64,000 nt of DNA, taken from Catenuloplanes indicus (lineage in GTDB: Bacteria; Actinomycetota; Actinomycetes; Mycobacteriales; Micromonosporaceae). The notes beneath the pieces were generated by a model. That model worked only from the letters and a program-made list of their open reading frames with translations, was not told where the DNA came from and made no database searches. The position numbers and the translations under genes were made by a program. Of this stretch, positions 1 through 9,160 are shown piece after piece (positions within the stretch are counted from its first letter, which is position 1; the number at the start of each line of letters is the position of its first letter). The stretch spans positions 5,890,001 to 5,954,000 of the forward strand of contig NZ_JAUSUZ010000001.1 in NCBI RefSeq assembly GCF_030813715.1. The letters are read 5' to 3'.

Positions 1-294
1 GCGCTCGCCGCTCCGGACGTACCGGTCCTCGCCGTCGTCGGCTCCGGCCCCGGCGGCGCCTCCATGTCCGAGGTCCTCGGCCGCCTCACCGACCGCCGCG
101 CCGACGTGGTCGCCATCGGCTCCGCCGACGTCCCCGGCGCCTCCGCCCGGATCACCATCCCGTCCCTCGACGAACGCTACGCCCCACTCCTCGACATTCT
201 CCCGGCCCAGCAACTGGCCCTCGCCCTCGCGGTCGCCCGCGGCGAGGACCCGGACGCACCTCGCGGCCTGAAGAAGGTCACCGCCACGCTCTGA
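1..294 (+). CDS. SIS-domain sugar isomerase/aminotransferase-like protein (C-terminal part)
   Basis: The reading frame is open from base 1, so the start lies outside the window. The visible 97 residues hold the end of a SIS (sugar isomerase) domain: a VVGSGPGGAS turn that resembles the phosphosugar-binding loop, followed by the closing segment DPDAPRGLKKVTATL. That ending is typical of SIS proteins related to the isomerase half of GlmS, which bind a phosphosugar. Whether an N-terminal glutaminase domain exists cannot be seen. The gene is followed about 20 bp later by a copy of a dispersed repeat. SIS-family assignment is good; the substrate is unknown. Confidence 0.75.
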   Translation, partial: ALAAPDVPVLAVVGSGPGGASMSEVLGRLTDRRADVVAIGSADVPGASARITIPSLDERYAPLLDILPAQQLALALAVARGEDPDAPRGLKKVTATL

Positions 295-315
295 CCCGGA
301 TCAGAATTCGGTCTG

Positions 316-436
316 CCCGCTTCCGGCGTGGTGGCGTTTCGCATGCTCCCGCGGGCAAACCTCGCCGAGGGCTCCGACTCCGCTGGCTCCGCTCCGCCCG
401 CGGCGTCGGAGCCGGTCCCGCCGTGGGCCGGGAACG
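316..436 (+). repeat. Dispersed intergenic repeat, copy 1
   Basis: This stretch matches two other places in the window (25835-25985 on + and 28768-28920 on -). Shared blocks are CGCTTCCGGCG at the left end, CTCCGACTCCGC in the middle and GGAGCCGGTCCC at the right. In this copy GGCTCCGAC (370-378) pairs exactly with GTCGGAGCC (405-413), so an RNA copy would form a stem-loop. It sits just downstream of the SIS gene and points the same way. The rest of the 295-693 interval shows no convincing gene. Confidence 0.7.
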
Positions 437-693
437 AACACGCGATTCCCGCCGCTCACGCCGCGCCACGCGGCCCGGGTTCCACCGCACCGCATCTCGG
501 TGCCCTCGCCGCTCCGCGCCCGCGCCGAGGCCCGCCGGGATGTGCGCGATCTGTGCGGTCCGCGCGACCTGCGACGTGCGACGTGCGCGCCGAAGTTGCT
601 GCCGCGGCCGTGGGATGCCGGGCTGCTGAGGTTCGGTGATGTGACGGTGTGACTGAGGCCGGAGTGGAAACGTGGCTGTGAAAGGCTAGCGGC

Positions 694-2268
694 GTGTCCA
701 CGCTGCGCGACCTCGTCGAGGAGCACACCAAGCTCTCCTCCGCTGACATCGATCATCTGCACCGGCTGGCCGGCGACTGGCAGCTGCTGTCCGATCTGTC
801 GTTCGCCGATCTGTTGCTCTGGGTGCCGGTGGGGGACCGGAGCGCGGTGCGGTCGTTCCTCTGTGTGGCGCAGGTGCGCCCGACGACCGGGCCGACGGCG
901 TATCTGGATGATCAAGTAGGGCGGATCATCGGTGGGGCCGAGGTGGCGCACCTGGTGATAGCTCATCACCAGGGGCGGATCTGGCGGGAGGGCGATCCGG
1001 TCTGGTACGGCGAGACGCCCGCCCGGCACGAGGCGATTCCGGTGCGGACGCGGGACGACGACGGTGAGCCGGGGGACGTCATCGCGATCATCGGGCGGGA
1101 CACGAACCTGTCCACCGCGCGGACGCCGAGTCAGCTGGAGCTGAACTATCTGACCACGGCGGACGACCTGGCGCAGATGGTGGCGGACGGGACGTTCCCG
1201 CCGCCGCGGCATCCGGGGGAGACCACGTCCGCGCCGCGGGTCGGTGACGGGCTGATCCGGCTCGCGGCGAGTGGCCGGGTCACCTACGCCAGCCCGAACG
1301 CGCAGTCCGCGTACCGCCGGCTGGGGTTCTCCTCGCATCTGGTCGGTGAGGATCTGCCGGCGCTGACCGGCCGCCTGGCCCGGGACCCGCTGGACGGCAC
1401 GGACATCACCGCGAAGATGCTGTCCGCGCTGCGCGGGGAGGCGCCGGCCCGGCGGGAGATGGAGGCGCGCGGTGCGACCGTGCTGCTGCGCGCGCTGCCG
1501 CTGATGCCGGCCGGTGTGCCGATCGGCGCGCTGGTGCTGGTCCGGGACGTGACCGAGGTGCGCCGGCGAGATCGTGCGCTGGTCACCAAGGACGCCACGA
1601 TCCGGGAGATTCACCACCGGGTGAAGAACAACCTGCAGACCGTGGCCGCGCTGCTGCGGTTGCAGGCACGCCGGGTGGACAGCGCGTCCGCGAAGTCGGC
1701 GCTGGAGGAGTCGGTGCGCCGGGTCGCGTCGATCGCGCTGGTGCACGAGACGCTGTCGATGACCGGGAACGGCAACGAGACCGTGGAGTTCGACGGCATC
1801 CTGGACCGGGTCGCGACCGCGGCCACCGAGGTCGCGGCCACCGATTTCACGGTCGCGATCCGGCGCGAGGGCAGTTTCGGCGTGCTCGCCGCGGAGACCG
1901 CCACCAGCCTGGTCATGGTGCTGAACGAGCTGCTGATCAACGCGGTCGAGCACGGCTTCCCGGCGCGCGAGGAGGACGGGCCGGAGCTGGACGAGCTGAC
2001 CGTGCCGGCGGGGAGCGCGGAGCCGGTCGGCGAGGTGGTGGTCACCGTCGTGCGGCAGCGCAAGCAGCTGCTGGTCACCGTGGCGGACAACGGACAGGGT
2101 CTGCCGGACGGGTTCGTGGACGGGCGGGACGGCCGGCTCGGCCTGCAGATCGTGCGCTCGCTGGCCACCGGGGAACTGCGCGGCACGATCGAGCTGCGCA
2201 ACCGGGCCGGCGGCGGTACCGAGGCGGTGCTGACCGTGCCGCTCGGCAAGCCGGGCACGACGCTGTAG
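694..2268 (+). CDS. pdtaS: Sensor histidine kinase PdtaS-like
   Basis: A 524-residue soluble sensor kinase. Residues 1-130 match the N-terminal GAF-like histidine-kinase domain of the PdtaS family (start STLRDLVEEHTKLSSADI), followed by a PAS-like region (about 185-290). The HisKA_2 segment EIHHRVKNNLQTVAALLRLQ has the phospho-acceptor His at 307 or 308. The ATPase domain shows an N box (MVLNELLINAVEHGF) and a G box (VADNGQGLPDG). In mycobacteria PdtaS phosphorylates PdtaR, an RNA-binding antiterminator; no pdtaR is visible here. No membrane segment is present. The GTG start at 694 gives the full N-terminal domain. The gene ends at a shared terminator facing the type VII locus. Confidence 0.88.
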   Translation: MSTLRDLVEEHTKLSSADIDHLHRLAGDWQLLSDLSFADLLLWVPVGDRSAVRSFLCVAQVRPTTGPTAYLDDQVGRIIGGAEVAHLVIAHHQGRIWREGDPVWYGETPARHEAIPVRTRDDDGEPGDVIAIIGRDTNLSTARTPSQLELNYLTTADDLAQMVADGTFPPPRHPGETTSAPRVGDGLIRLAASGRVTYASPNAQSAYRRLGFSSHLVGEDLPALTGRLARDPLDGTDITAKMLSALRGEAPARREMEARGATVLLRALPLMPAGVPIGALVLVRDVTEVRRRDRALVTKDATIREIHHRVKNNLQTVAALLRLQARRVDSASAKSALEESVRRVASIALVHETLSMTGNGNETVEFDGILDRVATAATEVAATDFTVAIRREGSFGVLAAETATSLVMVLNELLINAVEHGFPAREEDGPELDELTVPAGSAEPVGEVVVTVVRQRKQLLVTVADNGQGLPDGFVDGRDGRLGLQIVRSLATGELRGTIELRNRAGGGTEAVLTVPLGKPGTTL

Positions 2269-2275
2269 AGACGGT

Positions 2276-2305
2276 TGATCGGGGCGTCCACGGACGCCCC
2301 GATCA
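2276..2305. terminator. Bidirectional terminator hairpin
   Basis: A near-perfect inverted repeat with arms TGATCGGGGCGTCC and GGACGCCCCGATCA lies between the convergent ends of the kinase gene and the Gly-rich WXG100-like gene. It has no T tract, which is common in high-GC actinomycetes. Confidence 0.7.
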
Positions 2306-2316
2306 CGGGTGGTCGA

Positions 2317-3600
2317 TCAGCGGCCGCCGAGGACCGGCGGGGGAGCGGAGCCGTCCTGGCCCCAGACCATGTCGTCCTCGGTCAGCCAGGTGGTGCGCTC
2401 GTCCGCGTCGTCGTCCTCGCCGGCCAGGCCACGGCCGCCGGCCGCGCTCTTGGCTCCGGCCGCGGTGCGGTTCTGCAGGCCGTGGTGACCGTCCAGGCCG
2501 CCGACGCCCTGCCGGGGCACGCCGAGCCGGTCCTTGCCGCCGGCCGGGCCGGTGCCCTTGCCCGCACCCGCGCCGGTGGTCGTGCCGCCGCCCGGCTTCA
2601 TGGCCGAGGAGCCGAGACCGCCCGGCCGGGCCGCGGACTGAGCGCTGTTGCCGAGACCCAGCGCGCCCGCGGCGAGACCGCCCGCTCCCGCGGCGAGACC
2701 GCCGAGCGCGAGGCCGCCACCGCCGAGGTTGTCGCCGATCCCGCCACCGCCACCGCCACCGCCGCCGGTGCCGAGGCCCGGGGTGGCGGTGCTGAGACCG
2801 GTGCCGTTGCCGCCGGTGCCGTTGCCGCCGGTGACGCCGGAGAGGGAGGTGGACGGGCCGACCCCGGTGGTGTCGCCACCGTCGCCCGCGGTGCCGGTGT
2901 CCGCGACGCGGGACGGGCTGTCCGGCGCGTCGGCCCGGGCGGTGCCGATGCCCGAGCCGGTGCCGGTGCCGGCCAGGCCGCTGACGTTCCGCGCACCCGG
3001 GCCGCTCGTGGTGCCGGGGCCGTCGTTGTGGACCGAGCCGGGCAGGTCCGCCGGGGCGACCGGCGGGTTGACACCGCCCTGGGACCAGGACAGCTGGTAG
3101 TCGCCGGCGAGGTTGGAGATGAGCTCGACGGTGCGCGCCTTGGCCTTTTCCCGCTGCTCCTCGTCGCGGTTGTGGCCCCAGACCGCGCCGACCACCGCGC
3201 CGGGCACACCGGCCACGGCGCCGCCGGTGAGCGCGCCGCCCCAGGTGCTGGTGTTGTCGTCGGTGTCGGCCGGGTCGTCCACCTTGGCCTGCGCGGTCTT
3301 CAGGTCGGCCGCGAACGACGTGAGCGCGAGCTTGACCTGACCGGCCCGGTCCGCGTTGGCCGCGGCGAAGTCGGCGATCACGGTCACCCGACGGCTGAAC
3401 TCGTCGCCGGAGTCGCTGCTCCACTTCTCGTTCAGCGAGGCGAGGTCGCGGGTCAGCGCGGCGGAGATGTCGTCGAGCGTGCCGGCGACCGTGCTCCAGT
3501 CCGCGCCGGCGGCCTCGACCGAGGCCGGGTCACCGTTCTGCAGCTGGTTGTAGAGAGTCTCGTGGCTCTCGTTCTCGTAGTACGACCTCAGGTCAGACAT
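2317..3600 (-). CDS. WXG100/PPE-like ESX-associated protein with Gly-rich tail
   Basis: A 427-residue protein. Residues 1-100 are helical and resemble the WXG100/PPE helical hairpin, with a KWSSDSG turn in the place of W-x-G. Residues 115-145 hold a Gly/Ala segment that could insert in a membrane (GALTGGAVAGVPGAVVGAVWG). The remainder is a low-complexity Gly/Ala/Pro/Thr tail ending in a WGQDG-containing segment. The frame is open further upstream, but the ATG at 3600 is chosen because it overlaps the stop of the preceding gene (ATGTCTGA) and begins a normal helical sequence. It is probably a secreted substrate or accessory of the adjacent type VII system. The function is inferred from shape and location. 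Confidence 0.7.
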   Translation of the reverse strand: MSDLRSYYENESHETLYNQLQNGDPASVEAAGADWSTVAGTLDDISAALTRDLASLNEKWSSDSGDEFSRRVTVIADFAAANADRAGQVKLALTSFAADLKTAQAKVDDPADTDDNTSTWGGALTGGAVAGVPGAVVGAVWGHNRDEEQREKAKARTVELISNLAGDYQLSWSQGGVNPPVAPADLPGSVHNDGPGTTSGPGARNVSGLAGTGTGSGIGTARADAPDSPSRVADTGTAGDGGDTTGVGPSTSLSGVTGGNGTGGNGTGLSTATPGLGTGGGGGGGGGIGDNLGGGGLALGGLAAGAGGLAAGALGLGNSAQSAARPGGLGSSAMKPGGGTTTGAGAGKGTGPAGGKDRLGVPRQGVGGLDGHHGLQNRTAAGAKSAAGGRGLAGEDDDADERTTWLTEDDMVWGQDGSAPPPVLGGR

Positions 3601-3967
3601 TGCCCGTTCCTCGCAGCGGTGCGGCCAGGTCGCCAACGGTCGACGCGATCTCGTCGGCGCTGACCCGGTTGAGCTCCTCGGTCGTGGTGTAGTTACGCAA
3701 AATCTCGGCGGTGGCGGTCTGTGCCGCGACGATCGCGGTGCGCAGTCGGCGTGCGTTCGCCAGGTGCTGGGCGTGCCGGGTCGCGTAGTTCGCGCTGATC
3801 GTCGCCGCGTGGTGGAACGTGCCGACCGCCAGCGGTGCGCTGAGCCGGTTGCTGAGCACATTGATCACGTGGTCGGCCTCGCTGAGCCGCTGTGTGAGCT
3901 GATCCTGGAACTCTTGCAGTGAATCGACGTCTACAGTGGTGTTTCCACCGCGAGCAGCCGGGCTCAT
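3593..3967 (-). CDS. Small WXG100-like helical protein of the type VII locus
   Basis: A 124-residue, mostly helical protein (SLQEFQDQLTQRLSEADHVI, then long helices rich in Ala) without membrane segments or a signal peptide. It lies directly upstream of, and overlaps by 8 bp, the Gly-rich WXG100-like gene, so the two are translationally coupled. The ATG at 3967 has a GGGAGG ribosome site 9 bp ahead. Its size, helical content and position suggest a partner or chaperone for the downstream putative substrate, like Esx heterodimers. No canonical W-x-G is seen. Confidence 0.65.
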   Translation of the reverse strand: MSPAARGGNTTVDVDSLQEFQDQLTQRLSEADHVINVLSNRLSAPLAVGTFHHAATISANYATRHAQHLANARRLRTAIVAAQTATAEILRNYTTTEELNRVSADEIASTVGDLAAPLRGTGNV

Positions 3968-4139
3968 GACCGTTCGCCTCCCCGTCCATAGCGAAATTCG
4001 ATTCGGCTGGCCTGCAACGGGCCGACGGCGATCCAGCCGTCAACGCATCAGGCATCGACGAACCGCCGCGGTAACCCCGAAGTGCCAGCGTAACCAATGG
4101 ATGCACGCCGTTGCAGGGGCCGCCCGTCCGCTGTCCGAA

Positions 4140-5555
4140 CTATCCGGTTGTCGCCGTGCTCGTCACGCTTCGGCGCGCGAGCGCGATGTCCAGCGTCGGT
4201 CCGGCCGGGATCAGATCGATCAGACTGGCCGGAACCGGCGAGGGGGACGACCCTCCGTAACCGAGTGCGGCCTTCGCGTCACCGTCGTTCGTGCCGAGCG
4301 CGTACATCCGGCCCAGGTCGGTCAGCAGGAAGACGGTGGAGCCCGGTGCGGCCGTGCCGTCCGGCAGCACCGGCTGGATCAGCGCGCCGGTGCCGCCGGT
4401 CACCAGCACCCGGTCCACGGTGGCGGTCGCGCTGCGGGCCGCCGAGTCGGTGCCGTCCTCCAGGCCCACGGCCAGCTCGGCCGGGCGCGTCGCGTACACC
4501 TCCACGGTGTTGCGGTTGGTGCCGGCGTCGTAGAAGTCGCAGATCGCGCTGTTGCTGGCGGTGGTGACGGTCTGGCTCAGCCGCGGCATGTCGGCCGGGA
4601 AGCCGTCCGGCTCCACCCGGGTCGTCGCCTGCCGCCGGTCCGCCTCCTGCGCGGTGGTGTTCCGCAGCTCGGCGCCGCCGTCCTGGAGCAGCCGGGCCAT
4701 CAGGTTCCCCACCGGGGCGAGGCCGGACTCGGCCAGCACGTAGAACCGTTCACCGACCTTGAACACGGTGCCGATCGCCGCGGACCGGCCGTCCACCGGC
4801 TCGTCGGCCGGGGTGCCCTGGCCGGGCAGTTGGGCCGGCTTCAGGTCCGGGCCGGCCGGGATCGCGTTGACCAGCTCCGCGGCCACCGCGATCGAGTCGC
4901 CGGCGTCCAGGCCGACCAGCGTGGGGCTCGGCACGGCCAGCCGGGTGTTGTTCCACACCAGGTAGTACACCGCGTCGTCGGCGCCCGGGTCGCCGACGTG
5001 CACCAGCAGCGCCTCGTCGCCGGCCAGCGTGCCCGCGCCGCTCAGCGACCGGCCCACCACCAGGCTGCTTACCGGTGAGCTGCCCTCGGACGAGGTCAGG
5101 TTCGAGCAGACCCGCCAGATCGCGCCGGAGAGGCTCTTCGGGTCCGGCAGCGCGTCCGGCGCGTTCATGATCCCGACGGTACGGCCGCGGGGCAGGTCCT
5201 TCAGCGAGCCGGCCGACACACGGCGGATCTCCGGCGCGTCCTTGGCGAGGATCAGGCGGGCGGACGAGTAGTTCGCCACCGGGTACAGCTTGTTCGCGGT
5301 GTACACGTACGTCGCGCCGGACTCCTTGTCGATGACCAGCGTGTCGTTCGCCAGCGGCGCCTTGTTCTCGGTCAGCAGCCCGTACGCGCCGAACACGCCC
5401 AGCACGATCGCACCCACCAGCACGCTGCCCACCAGCGCCAGCCCGAGCCGCCGCATCGGCAGGTCGTTCGTCTCGGGCTCGCCGGAGACCATCGCCGATA
5501 CGATGCGGCGGGTGACGAAGCGGTACGCCTGGACCTGATCACGGCGGGTACGCAT
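4140..5555 (-). CDS. eccB: Type VII secretion protein EccB
   Basis: EccB is a core component of the ESX membrane complex with a large periplasmic domain. This 471-residue protein starts with the family signature MRTRRDQVQAYRFVTRRIV. One membrane helix follows at about 43-65 (LGLALVGSVLVGAIVLGVFG), then the repeat-containing extracytoplasmic domain with a conserved Cys pair (WRVCSNL and AICDFYD) that is likely disulfide-bonded. The frame remains open far upstream, but the ATG at 5555 has an AGGAGG site about 7 bp ahead and gives the family N-terminus. It is transcribed away from eccE across a short divergent promoter region. Confidence 0.93.
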   Translation of the reverse strand: MRTRRDQVQAYRFVTRRIVSAMVSGEPETNDLPMRRLGLALVGSVLVGAIVLGVFGAYGLLTENKAPLANDTLVIDKESGATYVYTANKLYPVANYSSARLILAKDAPEIRRVSAGSLKDLPRGRTVGIMNAPDALPDPKSLSGAIWRVCSNLTSSEGSSPVSSLVVGRSLSGAGTLAGDEALLVHVGDPGADDAVYYLVWNNTRLAVPSPTLVGLDAGDSIAVAAELVNAIPAGPDLKPAQLPGQGTPADEPVDGRSAAIGTVFKVGERFYVLAESGLAPVGNLMARLLQDGGAELRNTTAQEADRRQATTRVEPDGFPADMPRLSQTVTTASNSAICDFYDAGTNRNTVEVYATRPAELAVGLEDGTDSAARSATATVDRVLVTGGTGALIQPVLPDGTAAPGSTVFLLTDLGRMYALGTNDGDAKAALGYGGSSPSPVPASLIDLIPAGPTLDIALARRSVTSTATTG

Positions 5556-5694
5556 GCACAATCCTCCTGAAACGGTGCCGCGCCCGCCACGGGTTCCTGC
5601 GGTGTCGCGCGCGTCCCTACGATAAGGGTCCGCCGGTAGGGCCGGGGGACCTGCGGTGCACCGCAGGACCGCGAGGCGAGAAGGGCACACGGGG

Positions 5695-6885
5695 ATGACA
5701 GTTACCGACACGAGGCGGCGGGGCGCGCCACCGCTGCCGGCCGAACGCCAGCGCGGCCACCTGGGCGGGCTGTCCGTCGCCCAGCTGGTCTGCGTCGAGG
5801 TGGCCGTCGTGGCCGTGCTCGCGTCGCTCGGCGGCCCGGCCTGGGCGCTGCCGGTGGCCGGTGTGCTCGCGGTGGTGCTGCTGGTCCTGGCGTTCGCCCG
5901 GCGGAAGAGCCGCTGGTGGTTCGAGCACCGCGTGATCAGCCGCCGGTTCCGGGAGCGGGCCCGCGCGGCCGCCGCCAACCCCGGCCGGGAACTGGCCGCG
6001 CTCGCACCCGGCCTGGCCGTCATCGAGATCCGTGAGCGGGGCACGCCGATCGGTATCGGGCGCGACGACATGGGCTGGTTCGTTGCGCTCTCCGTGACCG
6101 CCGGTGACGACGCCGCCATCGCCGACGTCGGGCTCGGCGTCGACCGGATCGGCCGGATCCTCGCCGAGTCCGCGCTGCCGGTCTCCGCGCTGCAGGTGGT
6201 CACGCATCTCGTACCGGCGCCGACGTCGTTCCTCGACCACGCGGCACCGGCCGTCCAGTCGTACCGGGAGCTGCTCGGCGGCCTGCCGATCCCGGCCGAC
6301 TCGCGCGTCTGGGTCGCGGCCCGGCTGCGGCCCGCCGACGCGCTCTCGGCCAGCGCCAGCCGCGGCGGCGGTCCGGACGGGGTGCACCGCGCGCTCGCCG
6401 CGCTGCTCGGGCGGATCGGCAAGACGCTGGACAGCGCCGGGTTCGTCGCCACGCCGCTGACCGCCACCGAGCTGACCGCGGCGGTCGCCACCGTGGCCGG
6501 TCTCACCGGCGCCGCCGTCACCGGGGACGGTGCCGCACCGGCGTCCCCGCGGGAGAACTGGGCCGGCTGGCAGGGCACCGAGGCGGTGCACGTGGGCTAC
6601 CTCGCCACCCGGCTCTCGCCGTCCGGCCTGTCCGTGGCCGCCCGCCGGCTGCCCGAGGTCGGTGCGCTGGCCGCCACCGTCGCGGTCGTCCTGAACCGGC
6701 AGCCGGACGGCGACTTGCGCATGCAGGCCATAGTCGATGTCGCCGTGCGCGCCACCACCGCGGCGGAGACGCTGTCCGCGGTCGTCGGGATCTTCACCCA
6801 GTGCGGCATCCAGCTGCGCCGGCTCGACGGACAGCATGCCGCGGCGATCTACGCGACCGCGCCGACCGGAGGAGCGATCGGATGA
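5695..6885 (+). CDS. eccE: Type VII secretion protein EccE
   Basis: A 396-residue protein with two closely spaced N-terminal membrane helices (about residues 26-65) followed by a soluble domain, the usual EccE layout. A conserved segment (ARRKSRWWFEHRVISRRFRE) follows the second helix. The start at 5695 is chosen over an upstream in-frame one because the protein then begins MTVTDTRRRG shortly before the first helix. Its stop overlaps the next start (ATGA), so both are co-translated. In other ESX systems EccE borders the EccB/C/D channel and binds the mycosin. Confidence 0.88.
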   Translation: MTVTDTRRRGAPPLPAERQRGHLGGLSVAQLVCVEVAVVAVLASLGGPAWALPVAGVLAVVLLVLAFARRKSRWWFEHRVISRRFRERARAAAANPGRELAALAPGLAVIEIRERGTPIGIGRDDMGWFVALSVTAGDDAAIADVGLGVDRIGRILAESALPVSALQVVTHLVPAPTSFLDHAAPAVQSYRELLGGLPIPADSRVWVAARLRPADALSASASRGGGPDGVHRALAALLGRIGKTLDSAGFVATPLTATELTAAVATVAGLTGAAVTGDGAAPASPRENWAGWQGTEAVHVGYLATRLSPSGLSVAARRLPEVGALAATVAVVLNRQPDGDLRMQAIVDVAVRATTAAETLSAVVGIFTQCGIQLRRLDGQHAAAIYATAPTGGAIG

Positions 6886-7583
6886 CCCAGCTGCACGCCG
6901 TCACCGGCCGGTTCACCACCGAACCGGACGGGCTCGCCGCGCTCACCACCCCGGTGCCCCGCGGTGGCCTGTTGCTCGGCCGCGACCGCAACGGCAAGCC
7001 GGTACCGCTGGAGGTCTTCGGCCCGTCCGGTGCCGACGTCGCACTGGTCGGCAACTGGTGGGCCGCCCGCCTGGTGGTCTTTCGCGCGCTCGCGCTGGGC
7101 GCGCGGGTGGTGGTCAGCTCGCACGCGCCGGAGCAGTGGCAGAACCTGGGCCAGTGGGCCACCGGCCGGCCGGACCGGCTGATGCTGGTGCACGGCCTGG
7201 CGAACCCCGGCTCCATCCCGTCCGGCACCGCGATCCAGCCGATCCTGCACGTGGTCGACGTGCACCCGGAGGCCGCGGAGGCGGCGCTGACCGAGCCGTT
7301 GCAGCCGTGGCAGGCCCGGCTTACCGTGGTGCAGCAGCTCGTACCGGCCGCCGCGACCGTGCTGCGCGCCGCGAACTACGCGATCGTCCAGCGGCTCAAC
7401 GCCACCGAGGCCACGGTGGGTGCGGCGCCGCTCCGGCTCACCGGGCGGGACGTCAAGCTGTTCCAGCGGCTCAACGTGGACATGGCGGTGCTGCTGGGGA
7501 CCGGGCCGGAGGCGCAGTATTTCTGGTTCACGCCGACCAGCATCGAGAAGCAGAGCCTGGGTACGGCCCCGCGCCGGACCTGA
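6882..7583 (+). CDS. Conserved type VII secretion accessory protein, function unknown
   Basis: A 233-residue soluble protein with no signal peptide or membrane helix, translationally coupled to eccE by an ATGA overlap. It has an N-terminal beta-rich part (RGGLLLGRDRNGKPVPLEVFG) resembling a P-loop-less nucleotide-binding-like fold, and a mixed alpha/beta C-terminus. Similar small proteins accompany EccE in actinomycete ESX loci outside mycobacteria. I do not recognise a catalytic motif. A structural or regulatory role near the cytoplasmic face of EccC/EccE is only inference. Confidence 0.75.
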   Translation: MTQLHAVTGRFTTEPDGLAALTTPVPRGGLLLGRDRNGKPVPLEVFGPSGADVALVGNWWAARLVVFRALALGARVVVSSHAPEQWQNLGQWATGRPDRLMLVHGLANPGSIPSGTAIQPILHVVDVHPEAAEAALTEPLQPWQARLTVVQQLVPAAATVLRAANYAIVQRLNATEATVGAAPLRLTGRDVKLFQRLNVDMAVLLGTGPEAQYFWFTPTSIEKQSLGTAPRRT

Positions 7584-7630
7584 CCGGCTGGCCGGGGTGG
7601 GCCACCGGGCCCACCCCACCTCCACCGGCC

Positions 7631-9022
7631 TCAGGCCGTGATCGTGGTGATCCAGCTGTAGAGCCCGCACACCCACGCGGCCAGCGGCACCACCGCGAGG
7701 ATCAGCAGGATCTCCGCGATGTCGAGCAGACGCCCCCAGATCGGTGCGATCCGCTTGCCGGCCACCGACAGCCCGTAGATCAGCGAGATCGCCGCCACCA
7801 GGATCAGCCCGCCGAGGACCAGGCCCAGCCGGGTGGCCCAGCCGCCCCAGCCGAAGACGGCGAAGGCGGTCAGGATCAGGCCGGCGCCGCCCGCGAGCAG
7901 CGAGGGCAGGCGTTCCCGGCGGCTCGGGTACGGCCGCGCGCGCAGCAGCAGGAGCAGCGCGAGCACCAGGCAGAGCAGCACGGCGCCGAGACGGCCGTCC
8001 ACCGCGAGCGCGATCTCCGCGCCGAGCACGATGGCGGACACGGTCCAGATCAGCGCGGTCAGGAACTCGTCGGCGCGCTCGCTGAGCCGCAGGACGTGGC
8101 GGCCGTCAACGGACTCGTCGTCGGCCTTGAGATCGTCGGGTCCGGTCGGGATGGACGGCACCGGCACCCGGGCCAGGCGGTACGACATCATCGGCAGTGC
8201 CGGGTGGAACGCGAAGACGACCGCTGCCACGATCGCGGCCGCGGAGGCGCCGGACAGACCGGCCAGGACGGAGACGGCGGCGCCGAGGGCGAGCGCGACA
8301 CCGGCCGCGGCGGACCCGAGGAAGAGGGGTGTCGCATACCCGACCGCGAGCGTGGCGATCACGCCGAGGATGAGCAGCACGGCCGCGCCGAGCAGCACGT
8401 GCGCCGCGCCGAGCCCGGTGAGCGGGGTGTCACCGGCGAGCAGCAGCAGGCCGCCGATCGTGCCGAAGACCAGACTGACGCCGGCCACCATGGCGCCGCT
8501 GCGCCCGTCGCCGGCCGCGCGGGACAGCAGCGTCGCGGTGAGCATGAGCAGCGCGGCGACAGCGAGCGCGGCGACGCCGCCGGGCAGGTGCGGCGGGCCG
8601 CTGAAGAGCACGCCGATCGCGCCGGCGAGCAGCGCGGCGGCCGCGAAGCCGACCGAGAAACGCCTGGTCATGGCCGTGTCCCAGCGGCCCTCGCGGTTCT
8701 GGGTGGCGGTGGCCACCGCGTCCACGATGTCGTCGAAGACGACCTCCGGACGGGCCGCGGCGCGCGGCGTGAAGTAGAGCATCTCGCCGTCGCGGATCTC
8801 CAGCTCGACCGCGGTGCGGGAGCTGTCGAGGGGCTTGCCGCCGAGCCGGGCCAGCGCCCAGCCGCCCTGTGCGGCTCCCTGGTCGGCGACGTCCTCGCCG
8901 GCGTGCCGGAGCACGGTCGGCAACAGGTCGGCCAACGGCACGTCCGAGGGCAGCGCGAGATCGAGCCGCGTCCTGGGCGCGACGATGGTCACCCTGCTGC
9001 TTCCGCTGGCTGTGGCTGCCAA
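7631..9022 (-). CDS. eccD: Type VII secretion integral membrane protein EccD
   Basis: EccD forms the membrane vestibule of the ESX channel. The 463-residue protein begins with a ubiquitin-like cytoplasmic domain (about residues 8-90, TIVAPRTRLDLALPSDVPLA) followed by about eleven hydrophobic helices from residue 120 to the C-terminus. The TTG at 9022 is preferred because GGGGAGG lies 5 bp upstream and the protein then begins just before the ubiquitin fold; an in-frame GTG at 9049 lacks a clear ribosome site. The gene runs divergently from eccC. Confidence 0.9.
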   Translation of the reverse strand: MAATASGSSRVTIVAPRTRLDLALPSDVPLADLLPTVLRHAGEDVADQGAAQGGWALARLGGKPLDSSRTAVELEIRDGEMLYFTPRAAARPEVVFDDIVDAVATATQNREGRWDTAMTRRFSVGFAAAALLAGAIGVLFSGPPHLPGGVAALAVAALLMLTATLLSRAAGDGRSGAMVAGVSLVFGTIGGLLLLAGDTPLTGLGAAHVLLGAAVLLILGVIATLAVGYATPLFLGSAAAGVALALGAAVSVLAGLSGASAAAIVAAVVFAFHPALPMMSYRLARVPVPSIPTGPDDLKADDESVDGRHVLRLSERADEFLTALIWTVSAIVLGAEIALAVDGRLGAVLLCLVLALLLLLRARPYPSRRERLPSLLAGGAGLILTAFAVFGWGGWATRLGLVLGGLILVAAISLIYGLSVAGKRIAPIWGRLLDIAEILLILAVVPLAAWVCGLYSWITTITA

Positions 9023-9160
9023 GGTTGCCTCCCCGTGGATCCAAGGCACTCACGATTCGTGAGGAGCGTACCTACGATGACGAACGCTAGGATGCCCACC
9101 CGACGCCAGCCTCGCTGAGGGCTGCCGTCCGACGGGGGAATTCGGGGAGGCGAGACGCGG

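Noticed and set aside
2303-3424. A 373-codon minus frame in the Gly-rich WXG100-like gene region
   Set aside because: It is another frame of the same low-complexity sequence; the frame starting MSDLRSYY has the helical domain and coupled start.
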